A DNA stretch of 64,000 bases. Origin: Aestuariispira ectoiniformans. Its GTDB lineage: Bacteria; Pseudomonadota; Alphaproteobacteria; UBA8366; Aestuariispiraceae. Positions 8,744 through 17,418 of the stretch are shown here, in pieces. The stretch's first letter is position 1. The number at the start of each line of letters is the position of its first letter. The DNA lies in NCBI RefSeq assembly GCF_025136295.1, contig NZ_CP062788.1, forward strand, positions 1,116,001 to 1,180,000. Direction: 5' to 3'. Below the pieces are notes generated by a model that had not been told where the DNA came from, did not search any database, and was given only the letters and a program-made list of their open reading frames with translations. The position numbers were made by a program, and so were the translations under genes.

Positions 8744-10642
8744 ATGGCAAATATTCGTCGTCTGCCGGATAAGGTTATCAACCGGATCGCCGCGGGGGAG
8801 GTGGTTGAACGGCCCGCCTCTGCGGTTAAGGAACTGGTAGAGAATGCGATTGATGCGGGATCGGACCGGATTGACGTTCAGGTGCGCGACGGCGGCAAGT
8901 CCCTGATCCGTATTACCGATAACGGCTGCGGGATGAGCCCGGACGAACTGCCGGTGGCGGTTGAGCGCCATGCGACCTCCAAGCTTCCAGACGATGATTT
9001 GTTTTTCATCTCCACATTGGGTTTCCGGGGCGAGGCCTTGCCTTCCATCGGTTCCGTCAGCCGCATGACCATCACCTCCCGCCCCAAAGATGTGGACAGC
9101 GCCTGGACAATTCATATCGAGGGTGGCTCCATTCGCGGGCCTGATCCGGCGGCGGGCTCGCCCGGCACGCGGATCGAGGTGAAAGACCTTTTCTATGCGA
9201 CCCCGGCGCGGTTGAAATTCATGCGGTCGGATAGGGCGGAAACCAGTGCGATCCTGGATGTGGTACAGCGGCTCGCCATGGCGCATCCCGGTGTTTCCTT
9301 CACCATGAATGACGGTAACCGTGACCGGCTGAAGGTCAGCGGCGCGCAGGGTGATATGCTGGACCAGCGCCTGCGCCGCCTGGGCGATATCATGGGACGT
9401 GAGTTTGCGGAAAACGCCCTGGCGATTTCCGCAGAACGTGACGGCGTCACATTGACCGGCTATGCCGGTCTGCCGACGCTGAACCGTGGCAATGCGATGA
9501 TGCAGTTCCTCTTCGTCAACGGCCGCCCGGTGAAGGATAAACAACTGACCGGGGCGGTGCGTGCCGCCTATCAGGATTTCCTTGCGCGCGACCGACACCC
9601 GATGCTGGCCTTGTTCCTGGAGGTGGAACCGCGCGCGGTTGATGTGAATGTGCATCCGGCCAAGACCGAAGTGCGTTTCCGGGAGCCGGGCTCTGTGCGC
9701 GGGTTGATCGTTGGTGCCCTGAAGCATGCGCTGGCGGAGGCCGGTCACCGGGCTTCGACCACGGTTTCGCAATCGGCACTGGGATCGGTACGCCCGGGTT
9801 CGTCCCTGCCGCTTTCCGGTGGGGCATCCTTCCGCTCGCCGACGCCGATGTCATCCGGTCATGGCGGTGGCTGGAACGGAAGCTATGGCTATCAGCCGCA
9901 GCCACACCCGTCTGCCGGTCTGATGGAACGCGCCGCGGAATTCCAGTCCCCTGACGGGCAGGCTCCGGCCTTTCATCCGGCGGCCCCCGCCAGCGGGTCC
10001 TATGCGGAGGCCAATGCATCGGAGGCCTATCATGAGGCACACCGGTCCGAAGAGGCCAAGAGCTATCCCCTCGGCGCAGCACGCGCGCAGTTGCATGAGA
10101 CCTATGTGGTCGCCCAGACCGATGATGGCATCGTGATCGTTGATCAGCATGCCGCCCATGAACGGTTGGTCTATGAACGCATGAAAGAGGCAATCGCCGC
10201 AGAGGGTGTCAAACGCCAGGGGCTTTTGATCCCTGAAGTGGTCGAGCTGGACGAGGATGCGGTCGAACGGTTGGTGAAACGGGCTGACGACCTGGCGAAG
10301 CTGGGGCTTGTGCTGGAGGCTTTCGGCCCTGGTGCGGTGGCCGTGCGCGAAACGCCGTCACTGCTGGGCGAGGTGAATGTCCAGGGCCTGGTAAAGGACC
10401 TGGCGGACGAGTTGGAAGAACTGGGCGATACCTTCAGTCTGAAGGAAAAACTGGAAGAAGTTTGCGGAACCATGGCCTGCCACGGTTCTGTCCGGTCCGG
10501 CCGCCGGTTGAACCTGGATGAGATGAATGCGCTTCTCCGCCAGATGGAGGCTACGCCCCATTCCGGCCAGTGTAACCACGGACGTCCCACCTATGTGGAG
10601 CTGAAACTGGCGGATATCGAGCGTCTTTTCGGACGGCGTTGA
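8744..10642 (+). CDS. mutL: DNA mismatch repair protein MutL, endonuclease-type
   Basis: A 632-residue GHKL ATPase that couples MutS mismatch recognition to strand incision. The N-terminal ATPase motifs are present: [17 protein letters not shown] and [11 protein letters not shown] proline/serine/glycine-rich linker spans roughly residues 345-435. The C-terminal domain has the metal-dependent endonuclease motif [12 protein letters not shown] plus ACHGSVRSG and [11 protein letters not shown]. It is therefore predicted to nick DNA itself, as in bacteria without MutH. Confidence 0.97.
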   Translation: MANIRRLPDKVINRIAAGEVVERPASAVKELVENAIDAGSDRIDVQVRDGGKSLIRITDNGCGMSPDELPVAVERHATSKLPDDDLFFISTLGFRGEALPSIGSVSRMTITSRPKDVDSAWTIHIEGGSIRGPDPAAGSPGTRIEVKDLFYATPARLKFMRSDRAETSAILDVVQRLAMAHPGVSFTMNDGNRDRLKVSGAQGDMLDQRLRRLGDIMGREFAENALAISAERDGVTLTGYAGLPTLNRGNAMMQFLFVNGRPVKDKQLTGAVRAAYQDFLARDRHPMLALFLEVEPRAVDVNVHPAKTEVRFREPGSVRGLIVGALKHALAEAGHRASTTVSQSALGSVRPGSSLPLSGGASFRSPTPMSSGHGGGWNGSYGYQPQPHPSAGLMERAAEFQSPDGQAPAFHPAAPASGSYAEANASEAYHEAHRSEEAKSYPLGAARAQLHETYVVAQTDDGIVIVDQHAAHERLVYERMKEAIAAEGVKRQGLLIPEVVELDEDAVERLVKRADDLAKLGLVLEAFGPGAVAVRETPSLLGEVNVQGLVKDLADELEELGDTFSLKEKLEEVCGTMACHGSVRSGRRLNLDEMNALLRQMEATPHSGQCNHGRPTYVELKLADIERLFGRR

Positions 10643-10760
10643 TTCCAATTATGTCTTGGTTGACCAAAATCATGCGACATCTAGTCGTTGGACATCATAG
10701 TGCCGTCCCGTTATAGGTCGTTATGCATGTACCAATGCCCACAGAATTGAGTGTGTTTCT

Positions 10761-11951
10761 ATGAGTGAGATCAAACCCCTTCTGCCCCTTGCCGCCGCAA
10801 CGGGGATCAGCATCATCGGGTTGGGGACGATCATCCCCTCTCTGCCGTTCTACGCGACCTCCCTTGGGGCCGGTCCGGATGTGGCGGCGATGATCTTCTC
10901 TGTCTTTTCCGCAGCCTCGCTGCTGTCCGCGCCCTTCTGGGGGATGATGTCCGACAAGGTTGGCCGGAAGCCGGTTATGGTGATGGCGGTGTTCTTCACC
11001 GTGCTGTCCTACCTTTGGATGGCCCATGCCGGGTCGCTTTGGGAGTTATACGCCAGCCGTATCATGGCAGGTCTGACGGCGGGCTGGATGGCCGCCAGCC
11101 AGGCCTATGTCGCCGATGTTACCAGCCCGGAAAACCGGGCCAAAGGCCTGGGGCTGTTGGGCGCTTCCTTCGGGATCGGCTTTACGGTCGGTCCGATCAT
11201 CGGGGCGATCGCAACCCATGGCGACCATGTGAATTTTGCCCTGCCTGCCTATATCGCGGCGGGGTTTGCGGTCACCAGCCTGTTGGTGACACTGTTTTTC
11301 GTGAAAGAGCCCAAGCGCCATCATGAGGTTGCCGGGCGCCATCGTCTGCAGTTGTTGAAGGACCCTGATCTGGCGCGGTTGATCGTACTCTACTTCCTGG
11401 TTTTCCTGATGTTCACCGGGGTCGAAGGTATCTTCGCCCTCTGGGCCAAGGCGAATTTCGGCCTCGGTCCCAGCCAGGTCGGCTATTTCCTGGGATATTC
11501 GGGTATTATCATGATTCTGGTGCAGGGCGGAATTGGCCGTGCCGTCGCCAAGCGCGGTGAGGGCAAGGTGACCGTATTCGCCATCTGCTCGCTGCTTGGA
11601 GCCTTTGTCAGTGCGCCCTTCATTACCGGCCCTTGGGGCATCCTGATCCCGATGGGGCTGTTTGCTCTGGCCATGGGGCTGCATAACCCGGCCATGCAAA
11701 GCCTGCTCAGCCGCCTGGCCCCTGCAGGCCGTTCGGGTGGTGTGATGGGCGTTGCGCAAAGCACCATGAGCATGGCACGGATCGCTGGCCCGGCATGGGC
11801 CGGTGCGGTCTTCACCCATTTCGGGGCGGATGCGCCATTCTATCTGGGGGCGCTGCTGCTGATCCCGATTATCATCTACGGCATGCTGGCGACCGGCAGG
11901 GCCCAGCAGGCCGTGGCCGATCGCGTCGATGGTGTTCAGGTGGAAGCCTGA
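10761..11951 (+). CDS. MFS transporter, drug-exporter-like
   Basis: A 396-residue major facilitator with about 12 predicted membrane segments. The conserved loop 2-3 motif is present as GMMSDKVGRKPVM, and a second-half counterpart (GYSGIIMILVQGGIGR) suggests the DHA1/TCR-like exporter group. The substrate cannot be read from sequence. A possible promoter precedes it (TTGGAC at 10688, TATAGG at 10712, 18-base spacing), but this is weak. The gene converges with bluB and ends 12 bases from it. Confidence 0.8.
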   Translation: MSEIKPLLPLAAATGISIIGLGTIIPSLPFYATSLGAGPDVAAMIFSVFSAASLLSAPFWGMMSDKVGRKPVMVMAVFFTVLSYLWMAHAGSLWELYASRIMAGLTAGWMAASQAYVADVTSPENRAKGLGLLGASFGIGFTVGPIIGAIATHGDHVNFALPAYIAAGFAVTSLLVTLFFVKEPKRHHEVAGRHRLQLLKDPDLARLIVLYFLVFLMFTGVEGIFALWAKANFGLGPSQVGYFLGYSGIIMILVQGGIGRAVAKRGEGKVTVFAICSLLGAFVSAPFITGPWGILIPMGLFALAMGLHNPAMQSLLSRLAPAGRSGGVMGVAQSTMSMARIAGPAWAGAVFTHFGADAPFYLGALLLIPIIIYGMLATGRAQQAVADRVDGVQVEA

Positions 11952-11963
11952 CGGCGAGAGACC

Positions 11964-12608
11964 CTAGCGGCGGAGAATTTCAGGGGCGTGGCGGTTTTCC
12001 CAGCCACGCCTTTGCAATTCCGGCACATTGTCGTTCTGCTGCGGATAGCCCAGGCAGAAATAGCCTATGAACTGCCAGTTCTCCGGCACATCCAGCGCCT
12101 GATTGATGAAGTCCGGCGTCAGGATCGACACCCAACCCAGGCCCAGGCCTTTGGTGCGGGCGTAAAGCCACAAAGTGTGGATCGCCATGGTGCAGGAATA
12201 GGCCAGCGTCTCCGGCATGGTCCGGCGGCCGAGGCCCGCGCCCTGGTCCGGGTCCGGGTCGCAGAAGACCGCGAGCTGAACCGGGGCGTCGTGAAGACCG
12301 GACAGTTTCAGGGAGGCATAGGTTTTGGCCTTTTCCCCCTCGTAGTCGCCCAAGGCGGCGGCGTTTTCCTGTTCGAAATTCGATGTGATTGCGGTCCGGC
12401 GCTCCGGGCTGTCCACGATGACAAAGCGCCAGGGCTGGCTGAGGCCTACAGAGGGGGCGAGATTGGCAACGTCCAACAGCTCCTCCAGCATGCCGTGGGG
12501 CAGCGGGTCCGTCTTGAAATGCCGCACGTCGCGTCGCCATTCCAGCAAGTCATGGAAATGATGCTGAAAATCGGCGTCGAAAATGGGGGGGAGGGCTGTA
12601 TCACTCAT
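11964..12608 (-). CDS. bluB: 5,6-dimethylbenzimidazole synthase
   Basis: A nitroreductase-fold flavoenzyme of 214 residues that cuts FMNH2 with oxygen to make the lower ligand of vitamin B12. BluB-type features are the WRRDVRHF start of the fold, the NLAPSVGLSQPWRFV segment, and the C-terminal GWVSIL..NWQFIGYFCLGYP region. No other cobalamin gene lies in the window. It is followed upstream on the same strand by rsmD, with only four bases between the genes, but the two functions are unrelated. Confidence 0.88.
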   Translation of the reverse strand: MSDTALPPIFDADFQHHFHDLLEWRRDVRHFKTDPLPHGMLEELLDVANLAPSVGLSQPWRFVIVDSPERRTAITSNFEQENAAALGDYEGEKAKTYASLKLSGLHDAPVQLAVFCDPDPDQGAGLGRRTMPETLAYSCTMAIHTLWLYARTKGLGLGWVSILTPDFINQALDVPENWQFIGYFCLGYPQQNDNVPELQRRGWENRHAPEILRR

Positions 12609-12612
12609 GTGG

Positions 12613-13173
12613 TTAATCTTGGTCCACTGCGGTCATGAAATACAGTCTGGCCGCGCCATATTTCCGCTCGTCCACGACGGTTAGCGTCTCCGGCGGGGTG
12701 AAGCTTTCCTTTGGATCGGTCTGTACGATGACCAGTCCGCCTTCGGCCAGCCAACCATTGTCCAGCAGGGCCAGCAATGCCGGTTCAGACAGGTTCTGCC
12801 GGTAGGGGGCGTCGAGAAAGACAATATCGCAGGGACTGGCTGCCCGTCCGGGTGCGGTGGCGTCGCGGGCAACGATAGTGCAGTTGTCACGGGCGCGGCA
12901 TTTGTCGATATTGGCTTTCAGGGCTGCGAGTGCGGGTTTGTGTTTTTCCACGAAGACGGCTTCCGCGGCACCCCGGCTTAGCGCCTCCAGCCCGATGCTG
13001 CCGGTCCCTGCAAAGACATCGGCGATCCGGCCACCCTTCAGGAGATGAGCGAATTTTCCGTGGACCAGCAGATTGAACAGGGCTTCGCGGGCGCGGTCTG
13101 CTGTGGGACGGGTGTCCTCCCCTTCAGGTGACTGCAGTTTCGCGCCACGGAAACGACCGGCAATGATCCGCAT
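12613..13173 (-). CDS. rsmD: 16S rRNA (guanine(966)-N(2))-methyltransferase
   Basis: A 186-residue Rossmann methyltransferase. The N-terminus MRIIAGRFRGAKL and the motif RPTADRAREALFN are hallmark RsmD segments. The SAM-binding loop is DVFAGTGSIGLEALSRGA. The catalytic motif IV reads LDAPY, where DPPY is the usual form; the first proline is replaced by alanine. It modifies G966 of 16S rRNA during 30S assembly. The gene lies ten bases downstream of the pseudouridine synthase on the same strand, so two RNA-modification genes share a unit. Confidence 0.92.
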   Translation of the reverse strand: MRIIAGRFRGAKLQSPEGEDTRPTADRAREALFNLLVHGKFAHLLKGGRIADVFAGTGSIGLEALSRGAAEAVFVEKHKPALAALKANIDKCRARDNCTIVARDATAPGRAASPCDIVFLDAPYRQNLSEPALLALLDNGWLAEGGLVIVQTDPKESFTPPETLTVVDERKYGAARLYFMTAVDQD

Positions 13174-13182
13174 GGCCAGCCT

Positions 13183-14094
13183 CTACGCCTTTCCCTGAGG
13201 CTTTTTCGGGCCGGAACGTTTGGCCTGGACTTTGGCGCCAGGTTTGCGGGCAGCCGTTTTCGGTTTGTGGCGGCGGGGTTTGTTCTTCCGCGGTTTGGCT
13301 TTGGCCCCCTTGTGGGGGTTGCCCATGATGTCGCGGATCACGCCCGGGGTGACCTCATCAGTTTCACCGCGAGCCAGGGTGCCCAGGTTGAAGGGGCCAT
13401 AGCTCACGCGGATCAGGCGGTTCACGCTGTAGCCCAGATGTTCCATCACGCGGCGGATTTCGCGGTTCTTGCCCTCGCGCAGGGAGATTGCGACCCAGGC
13501 GTTGGAACCCTGCTGACGCTCCAGTTCCGCGTCGATGCGGTCATAGTGGACACCTTCAACGGTAATGCCCGCCTTCAGGCTTTCCAACTTGGCCTCGTCC
13601 ACACGACCGCGTACGCGTACGCGGTATTTCCGTTTCCAGCCGGTCTGCGGCAGTTCCAGCTTACGCGCCAGTTCCCCATCATTGGTCAGCAGCAGCAGGC
13701 CTTCGGAATTCAGGTCCAGACGCCCGATGGAAATCACGCGCGGCATGGATTTCGGCAGATTGTCGAATACGGTTGCCCGGCCCTTTTCGTCGCGCGCGCT
13801 GGTGACGAGACCGACGGGTTTGTGATAACACCACAGGCGGGTCGGTTCCTGTTTGGGCAGCGGTTTGTCGTCGACCAGGACGACGTCATCCGGGCCGACA
13901 TTCACGGCGGGGCTGTCGATCTTGCGGTCGTTGACGACCACACGGCCTTCCTCGATCCAGCGTTCGGCCTCACGGCGTGAACAAAGGCCGGCGCGGGCCA
14001 TGGCCTTGGCGATGCGTTGCGTCGCCTGGGAGGCGTCGGAGTCGGGCGTGTTTTCGGGGCGTTGTGTGCTCATGATGGCGGTCATATAGTCCAA
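13183..14094 (-). CDS. RsuA/RluB-family pseudouridine synthase
   Basis: A protein of up to 303 residues. An S4 RNA-binding domain comes first (AKAMARAGLCSRREAERWIE), then the RsuA-type catalytic domain with GRLDLNSEGLLLLTNDG, where the aspartate is the nucleophile, and KNREIRRVMEHLG. The C-terminal 45 residues are a Lys/Arg/Pro-rich tail, common in alphaproteobacterial RluB-like enzymes. It probably modifies 23S rRNA. The start is uncertain: in-frame ATGs lie at 14094, 14085 and 14073, and the family domain begins well inside all three. Confidence 0.9.
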   Translation of the reverse strand: MDYMTAIMSTQRPENTPDSDASQATQRIAKAMARAGLCSRREAERWIEEGRVVVNDRKIDSPAVNVGPDDVVLVDDKPLPKQEPTRLWCYHKPVGLVTSARDEKGRATVFDNLPKSMPRVISIGRLDLNSEGLLLLTNDGELARKLELPQTGWKRKYRVRVRGRVDEAKLESLKAGITVEGVHYDRIDAELERQQGSNAWVAISLREGKNREIRRVMEHLGYSVNRLIRVSYGPFNLGTLARGETDEVTPGVIRDIMGNPHKGAKAKPRKNKPRRHKPKTAARKPGAKVQAKRSGPKKPQGKA

Positions 14095-14162
14095 TTAGGG
14101 AGTTGGGAAAAGCCCGATCCATTGACCATACAGGAATAAAGTAGCGGATACAGAAAAAAGCG

Positions 14163-14642
14163 ATGTTGCCAAAGACCGGAATGACCAATGGATATATGGC
14201 TCTTGCCATTGACGAGGCAAAGGCGGCGGCCACGCGTGGCGAAGTGCCGGTTGGCGCCGTTGTGGTCGACGTGGCCACGGGAGATGTGCTGGGCCGGGCC
14301 GGGAACCGGGTAGAGGAATTGAACGATCCCACAGCCCATGCGGAGCTGTTGGCGGTGCGTGAGGCCTGTATCCGCAAGGACAGCGCACGCCTGCCCGGTT
14401 GTGACCTCTATGTCACGCTGGAGCCTTGTGCCATGTGCGCGACGGCCCTGTCCTTTGCCCGTATCCGCCGGGTCTATTACGGCGCTTATGACCCGAAAGG
14501 CGGCGGGGTGGATCATGGCGCGCGTATCTATGAGCGCAACACCTGTCACCATCGGCCCGATGTAATCGGGGGGCTTTCGGAAAAAGAATGCGGCGATCTC
14601 CTGAAACTCTTTTTCAAGGACCGCCGCGACCAGACGGACTAG
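14163..14642 (+). CDS. tadA: tRNA-specific adenosine deaminase-type enzyme
   Basis: A 159-residue cytidine/deoxycytidylate deaminase-fold protein. The zinc site is complete: HAELLAVREA (His and catalytic Glu) and PCAMCATAL (two Cys). The segment ARIRRVYYGAYDPKGGG fits TadA, which converts A34 to inosine in tRNA-Arg. It diverges from the pseudouridine synthase. An in-frame ATG at 14181 is an alternative start; the purine-rich AGAAAAAAG before 14163 favours the first. Confidence 0.88.
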   Translation: MLPKTGMTNGYMALAIDEAKAAATRGEVPVGAVVVDVATGDVLGRAGNRVEELNDPTAHAELLAVREACIRKDSARLPGCDLYVTLEPCAMCATALSFARIRRVYYGAYDPKGGGVDHGARIYERNTCHHRPDVIGGLSEKECGDLLKLFFKDRRDQTD

Positions 14643-14663
14643 TCGAAGTTTAGGGGGGTAATT

Positions 14664-14679
14664 GGGGGCTGTCGCCCCC
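14664..14679. terminator. Short GC hairpin between convergent genes
   Basis: GGGGGC-TGTC-GCCCCC forms a six-base-pair stem with a four-base loop, 22 bases after the tadA stop and 22 bases beyond the stop of the small minus-strand gene. There is no T tract on either side, so it is a weak or factor-assisted terminator at best. Confidence 0.4.
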
Positions 14680-14701
14680 GGAGAGCAGAGTCTTGCGGGC
14701 T

Positions 14702-14836
14702 CTAGAATTTCGTCAGACCAACCAGCGGGGACTGCAGCGGTGTGATGGCTGCAGGGCGGGCCTGGGTTTTGCGCGATGCACTTGCCTGTTGCAGGTTTTT
14801 GCGGCGGAGGCGAAGAGCCGTAAACTTGAGGGACAT
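14702..14836 (-). CDS. Small basic protein, 44 residues, unknown
   Basis: An ATG at 14836 opens a 44-residue frame ending at 14702. A strong ribosome-binding site, AAAGGAG, lies six bases before the ATG. The product starts MSLKFTALRLRRKNLQQ and ends PLQSPLVGLTKF. It has about nine Arg/Lys, no acidic residue and no membrane segment. I do not recognise it. The start site, the stop near a hairpin and a non-coding stretch upstream argue for a real gene, probably divergently transcribed from the LysR gene. It could be a nucleic-acid-binding peptide or a leader. Confidence 0.55.
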   Translation of the reverse strand: MSLKFTALRLRRKNLQQASASRKTQARPAAITPLQSPLVGLTKF

Positions 14837-14955
14837 CGGCCACTCCTTTCATCGTATTACAGGGGTGGAGGCGCGGGATTTGGGGGAAGCGCCGTCCATG
14901 ACTTCCATATAGGACTGTGAATCTTTTATGACAAAGGAAGTCTTTTCATCCGAAT

Positions 14956-14973
14956 CATGAATATATATTCATG
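14956..14973. promoter_or_regulatory. Perfect 18-bp palindrome, likely LysR operator
   Basis: CATGAATATATATTCATG reads identically on both strands and lies 28 bases before the LysR start, between that gene and the divergent small gene. LysR regulators often bind AT-rich interrupted palindromes in such positions and repress themselves. This is inferred from position and symmetry only. Confidence 0.5.
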
Positions 14974-15001
14974 GATCACTAATGATGGATAGGAGGGATG
15001 G

Positions 15002-15922
15002 ATGCGCCCTTTGCCCCCGATTGCGGCCATGCGGGCCCTGGAAGCGGCCGCGCGGCATTTGAGCTTTACGCGTGCTGCGGATGAGCTTCACATCACGCAA
15101 AGTGCGGTCAGCCACCAGATCCGCCATCTGGAGGAGTTCTGGGGATTTCCGCTGTTCAAGCGGCAAAGCCGGGGGCTGATCCTGACAGAGCAGGGGGAGG
15201 CCCTCGCAGACGTGATCCGTTCTTTCCTGGAACAGATGGAGCAGACCCTTGGCCGTCTGACGGAAACTGAGGTCCGTGGTCCCCTGAAAGTCAGCCTGCT
15301 GCAATCTTTTGCGGTGAAATGGCTGGTGCCTCGCCTGCCGGACTTCCAGGCTGTTCATCCGGAAATCGATGTCTGGATTTCAACCAATGACGATCCTATT
15401 GATTTCGGTGAGGGCGAGGCGGATCTGGCCATTCGTCTGGGAGGGGGGAATTATCCCTCGCTTTTTTCAGAGCTTTTGCTGACGGAGAAAGTCTTTCCGG
15501 TTTGCAGCCCCCGCCTGGCGGAACGGTTGGGGATGCCGGAATGCCCCCGTGACCTGCTGCGTTATCCGCTGATGCTGCGCAATAATGAGGAACGAACGGC
15601 AACTTGGCAGGAATGGTTCCTGCGCGCAGGGGTGGAAAATCCGCAACTGGCGGATGGTCCGCGTTTCCCCGACACCAATATGGCGCTTCAGGCGGCGCTG
15701 GCTGATCAGGGCGTGGCTCTGGTGCGCAGTGCCCATGTTGGTGACGATCTTGAGGCCGGGCGATTGATCCGCCTGTTCGACGTCGATTACCCGTCGGCGT
15801 CGGCCTATTATCTGGTTTGTCCCAAAGGCCGGGAGAACCAGCCCAAGATCAAGGCATTCCGGGAATGGCTACAGGAAGAGGCAGCGGCTGCACGGTCAAG
15901 CTATGCCGCGCTGGGCATATAG
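15002..15922 (+). CDS. LysR-family transcriptional regulator, GcvA-like
   Basis: A 306-residue regulator. The N-terminal winged helix-turn-helix reads RHLSFTRAADELHITQSAVSHQIRHLE, close to the GcvA subgroup, followed by a type 2 periplasmic-binding effector domain. The start at 15002 has AGGAGGG just upstream. The only divergent partner is the 44-residue small gene, and no amino-acid cleavage genes lie nearby, so GcvA-like describes sequence type, not target. Effector unknown. Confidence 0.9.
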   Translation: MRPLPPIAAMRALEAAARHLSFTRAADELHITQSAVSHQIRHLEEFWGFPLFKRQSRGLILTEQGEALADVIRSFLEQMEQTLGRLTETEVRGPLKVSLLQSFAVKWLVPRLPDFQAVHPEIDVWISTNDDPIDFGEGEADLAIRLGGGNYPSLFSELLLTEKVFPVCSPRLAERLGMPECPRDLLRYPLMLRNNEERTATWQEWFLRAGVENPQLADGPRFPDTNMALQAALADQGVALVRSAHVGDDLEAGRLIRLFDVDYPSASAYYLVCPKGRENQPKIKAFREWLQEEAAAARSSYAALGI

Positions 15923-15964
15923 GCATCTGTTGGGTTTTCGGGAGAAAATTTGGTCCAGATAAGC

Positions 15965-16006
15965 CTGTGGCCCTAACCTGGGGGGAAGGGGCGGTTAGGG
16001 CCACAG
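15965..16006. terminator. Perfect 14-bp stem-loop after LysR gene
   Basis: CTGTGGCCCTAACC (15965-15978) pairs perfectly with GGTTAGGGCCACAG (15993-16006) around a 14-base purine-rich loop. It begins 42 bases after the LysR stop, so termination is the simplest role, though no T run follows. It opens a 569-base gene-free stretch (15923-16491). Confidence 0.55.
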
Positions 16007-16216
16007 TCCTATAAGAGCTTGCGCTCTATCAATCGGGCATAAAGTGGATTGGCTGCAAGTGCCCGACTGACATTAAACTTTAATACAAGGGGCGTGCCAG
16101 TTTTTCTAATGTGTTGGCGAAAAAATGACAACCATTTGAAAAATATAAATATATTTTTTAAAAATGATAGTTTTTGAGTAATCTTCCCCTTTCGAAATAA
16201 CCGCGGTCTTGTGGCT

Positions 16217-16279
16217 ATTTGCAAATTGCAAAGAGTGTTTTTCGCATTTTGCAAAGATTATTTTTGCATTTTGCGAAAA
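16217..16279. repeat. Iterated ATTTTGCAAA motifs in an AT-rich gene-free stretch
   Basis: The stretch 16010-16330 is much richer in A+T than its surroundings and I see no credible gene in it. It contains four copies of a (T)TTGC(A/G)AA motif: ATTTGCAAA at 16217, ATTGCAAAG at 16225, ATTTTGCAAAG at 16246 and ATTTTGCGAAAA at 16268. The last three guanines are spaced about 22 bases, two helical turns. This looks like a cluster of binding sites for one protein, or a relic of acquired DNA. The flanking 16281-16437 shows nothing else I recognise. Confidence 0.45.
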
Positions 16280-16437
16280 CGACATATTGTTGAGTGGATT
16301 CTAATTGACTCTACTATTGCGAATATTGCCCGCGCGGTTGGATTGTCGCGGTGAAGAGTTACTCGCCCGCTGATCAATAAAGGCGGATTATTGCCCCTGT
16401 GATGCCGGCCCAGGGCACCCGTGAGGGCATATAAAAC

Positions 16438-16466
16438 AACTGCGGGATCAGGGCGATCCCGCAGTT
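16438..16466 (-). terminator. Rho-independent terminator of the universal stress gene
   Basis: On the minus strand AACTGCGGGATC and GATCCCGCAGTT form a perfect 12-base-pair stem with a five-base loop, followed by GTTTTATAT. It sits 25 bases beyond the stop of the universal stress gene. Confidence 0.8.
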
Positions 16467-16491
16467 CTGGCTTTTCAGTGCCCGTACGGTC

Positions 16492-17319
16492 TTAGTGGGA
16501 GAACAGGACCGGGACGGTCATGTGGCCCAGAAGATAATGGGTGACGCCACCCAGGATCACTTCACGGAGGCGGCTGTGGCCGTATCCGCCCATGACCACC
16601 ATGTCATATCCGCCTTCGGCGACTTCGTTCAGCAGCATGTCACCGACATCGACGCTGTCGGAGACGGTTTTGCCGGTCTTGGCTTCAATGCCATGTTCGC
16701 TGAGATAGACGGCAATATCCGCGCCGGGGATGTCTTCATTCTTTCCCGGGTTGGCGGACAGGATCGTGACATTGTCTGCCTGTGCCAGGAAGGGCAGGGC
16801 ATCCTTGACGGCACGTGCGGCTTCGCGGCTGCCGTTCCAGGCGACGAGGATCGATTTGCCGATGTCTTTCTGCACACCGATATAGGGGACGATCAGTACC
16901 GGCCCACCGGCCCCCATGACCACGGCATCCGGGAAACCCTCATAGGCGCCCGCGTCAACATCCGGGTTCTCCTGCCCCAGAATGGTGAGGTCGGCGTAAC
17001 GTGCCTGACCGGCCACAATGCGTGCCATATCCCCGTCACCCTGGACCCAGCCACTGCGATCCGTGCGGCCGGTTGCGCGCATCTTCTCGTTGAATTTCTC
17101 TTCCGTTGCGGCCAGGGCGCGGTCCTGTTCGGCGGACATGGATTCATAAACGTCCGGCGGAACCTGCGCGGCGGCAAAACTGGGTACATAGATCGGGGCT
17201 TTGACCCCGACAGCGGTCAAATGGGCATCAAAGCGGTCTGCCAGCGTTGTAGCAACGCCCAGGCACTGCTTACCTTTTTCAGACTCATCAAGATGCACAA
17301 GGATTGTGTTGATTGACAT
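16492..17319 (-). CDS. Universal stress protein, tandem Usp domains
   Basis: A 275-residue cytoplasmic protein with two Usp domains (about 1-145 and 150-275). The second keeps the ATP-binding signature GGYGHSRLREVILGGVT. The first lacks a full G-x2-G-x9-G loop (ILGQENPD), so only the C-terminal half is expected to bind nucleotide. Such proteins support survival under oxygen limitation or starvation. The gene is monocistronic between a terminator and an upstream FNR-type box, so anaerobic induction is likely. Confidence 0.9.
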   Translation of the reverse strand: MSINTILVHLDESEKGKQCLGVATTLADRFDAHLTAVGVKAPIYVPSFAAAQVPPDVYESMSAEQDRALAATEEKFNEKMRATGRTDRSGWVQGDGDMARIVAGQARYADLTILGQENPDVDAGAYEGFPDAVVMGAGGPVLIVPYIGVQKDIGKSILVAWNGSREAARAVKDALPFLAQADNVTILSANPGKNEDIPGADIAVYLSEHGIEAKTGKTVSDSVDVGDMLLNEVAEGGYDMVVMGGYGHSRLREVILGGVTHYLLGHMTVPVLFSH

Positions 17320-17392
17320 GATGTTCCTTCCCGGAATGGTTGGAGAATGTCCCGTATTGCACCTATCTTGAAACTAAACTCGATGGAGGGCA

Positions 17393-17406
17393 ATGATCGA
17401 TATCAA
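17393..17406 (-). promoter_or_regulatory. FNR/Anr-type operator upstream of the Usp gene
   Basis: Read on the minus strand the site is TTGATATCGATCAT, nine of ten conserved bases of TTGAT-N4-ATCAA. It is centred about 80 bases before the Usp start. A -10-like CAAGAT at 17370-17365 lies where a class II promoter with the box at -41.5 would put it. Regulation is inferred from sequence alone. Confidence 0.6.
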
Positions 17407-17418
17407 TCCATATGCTAC

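Noticed and set aside
16009..16254. 81-codon minus-strand frame in the AT-rich gap
   Set aside because: It starts at TTG without a ribosome site, and its Phe/Lys/Ile-rich product follows the base composition of the stretch.
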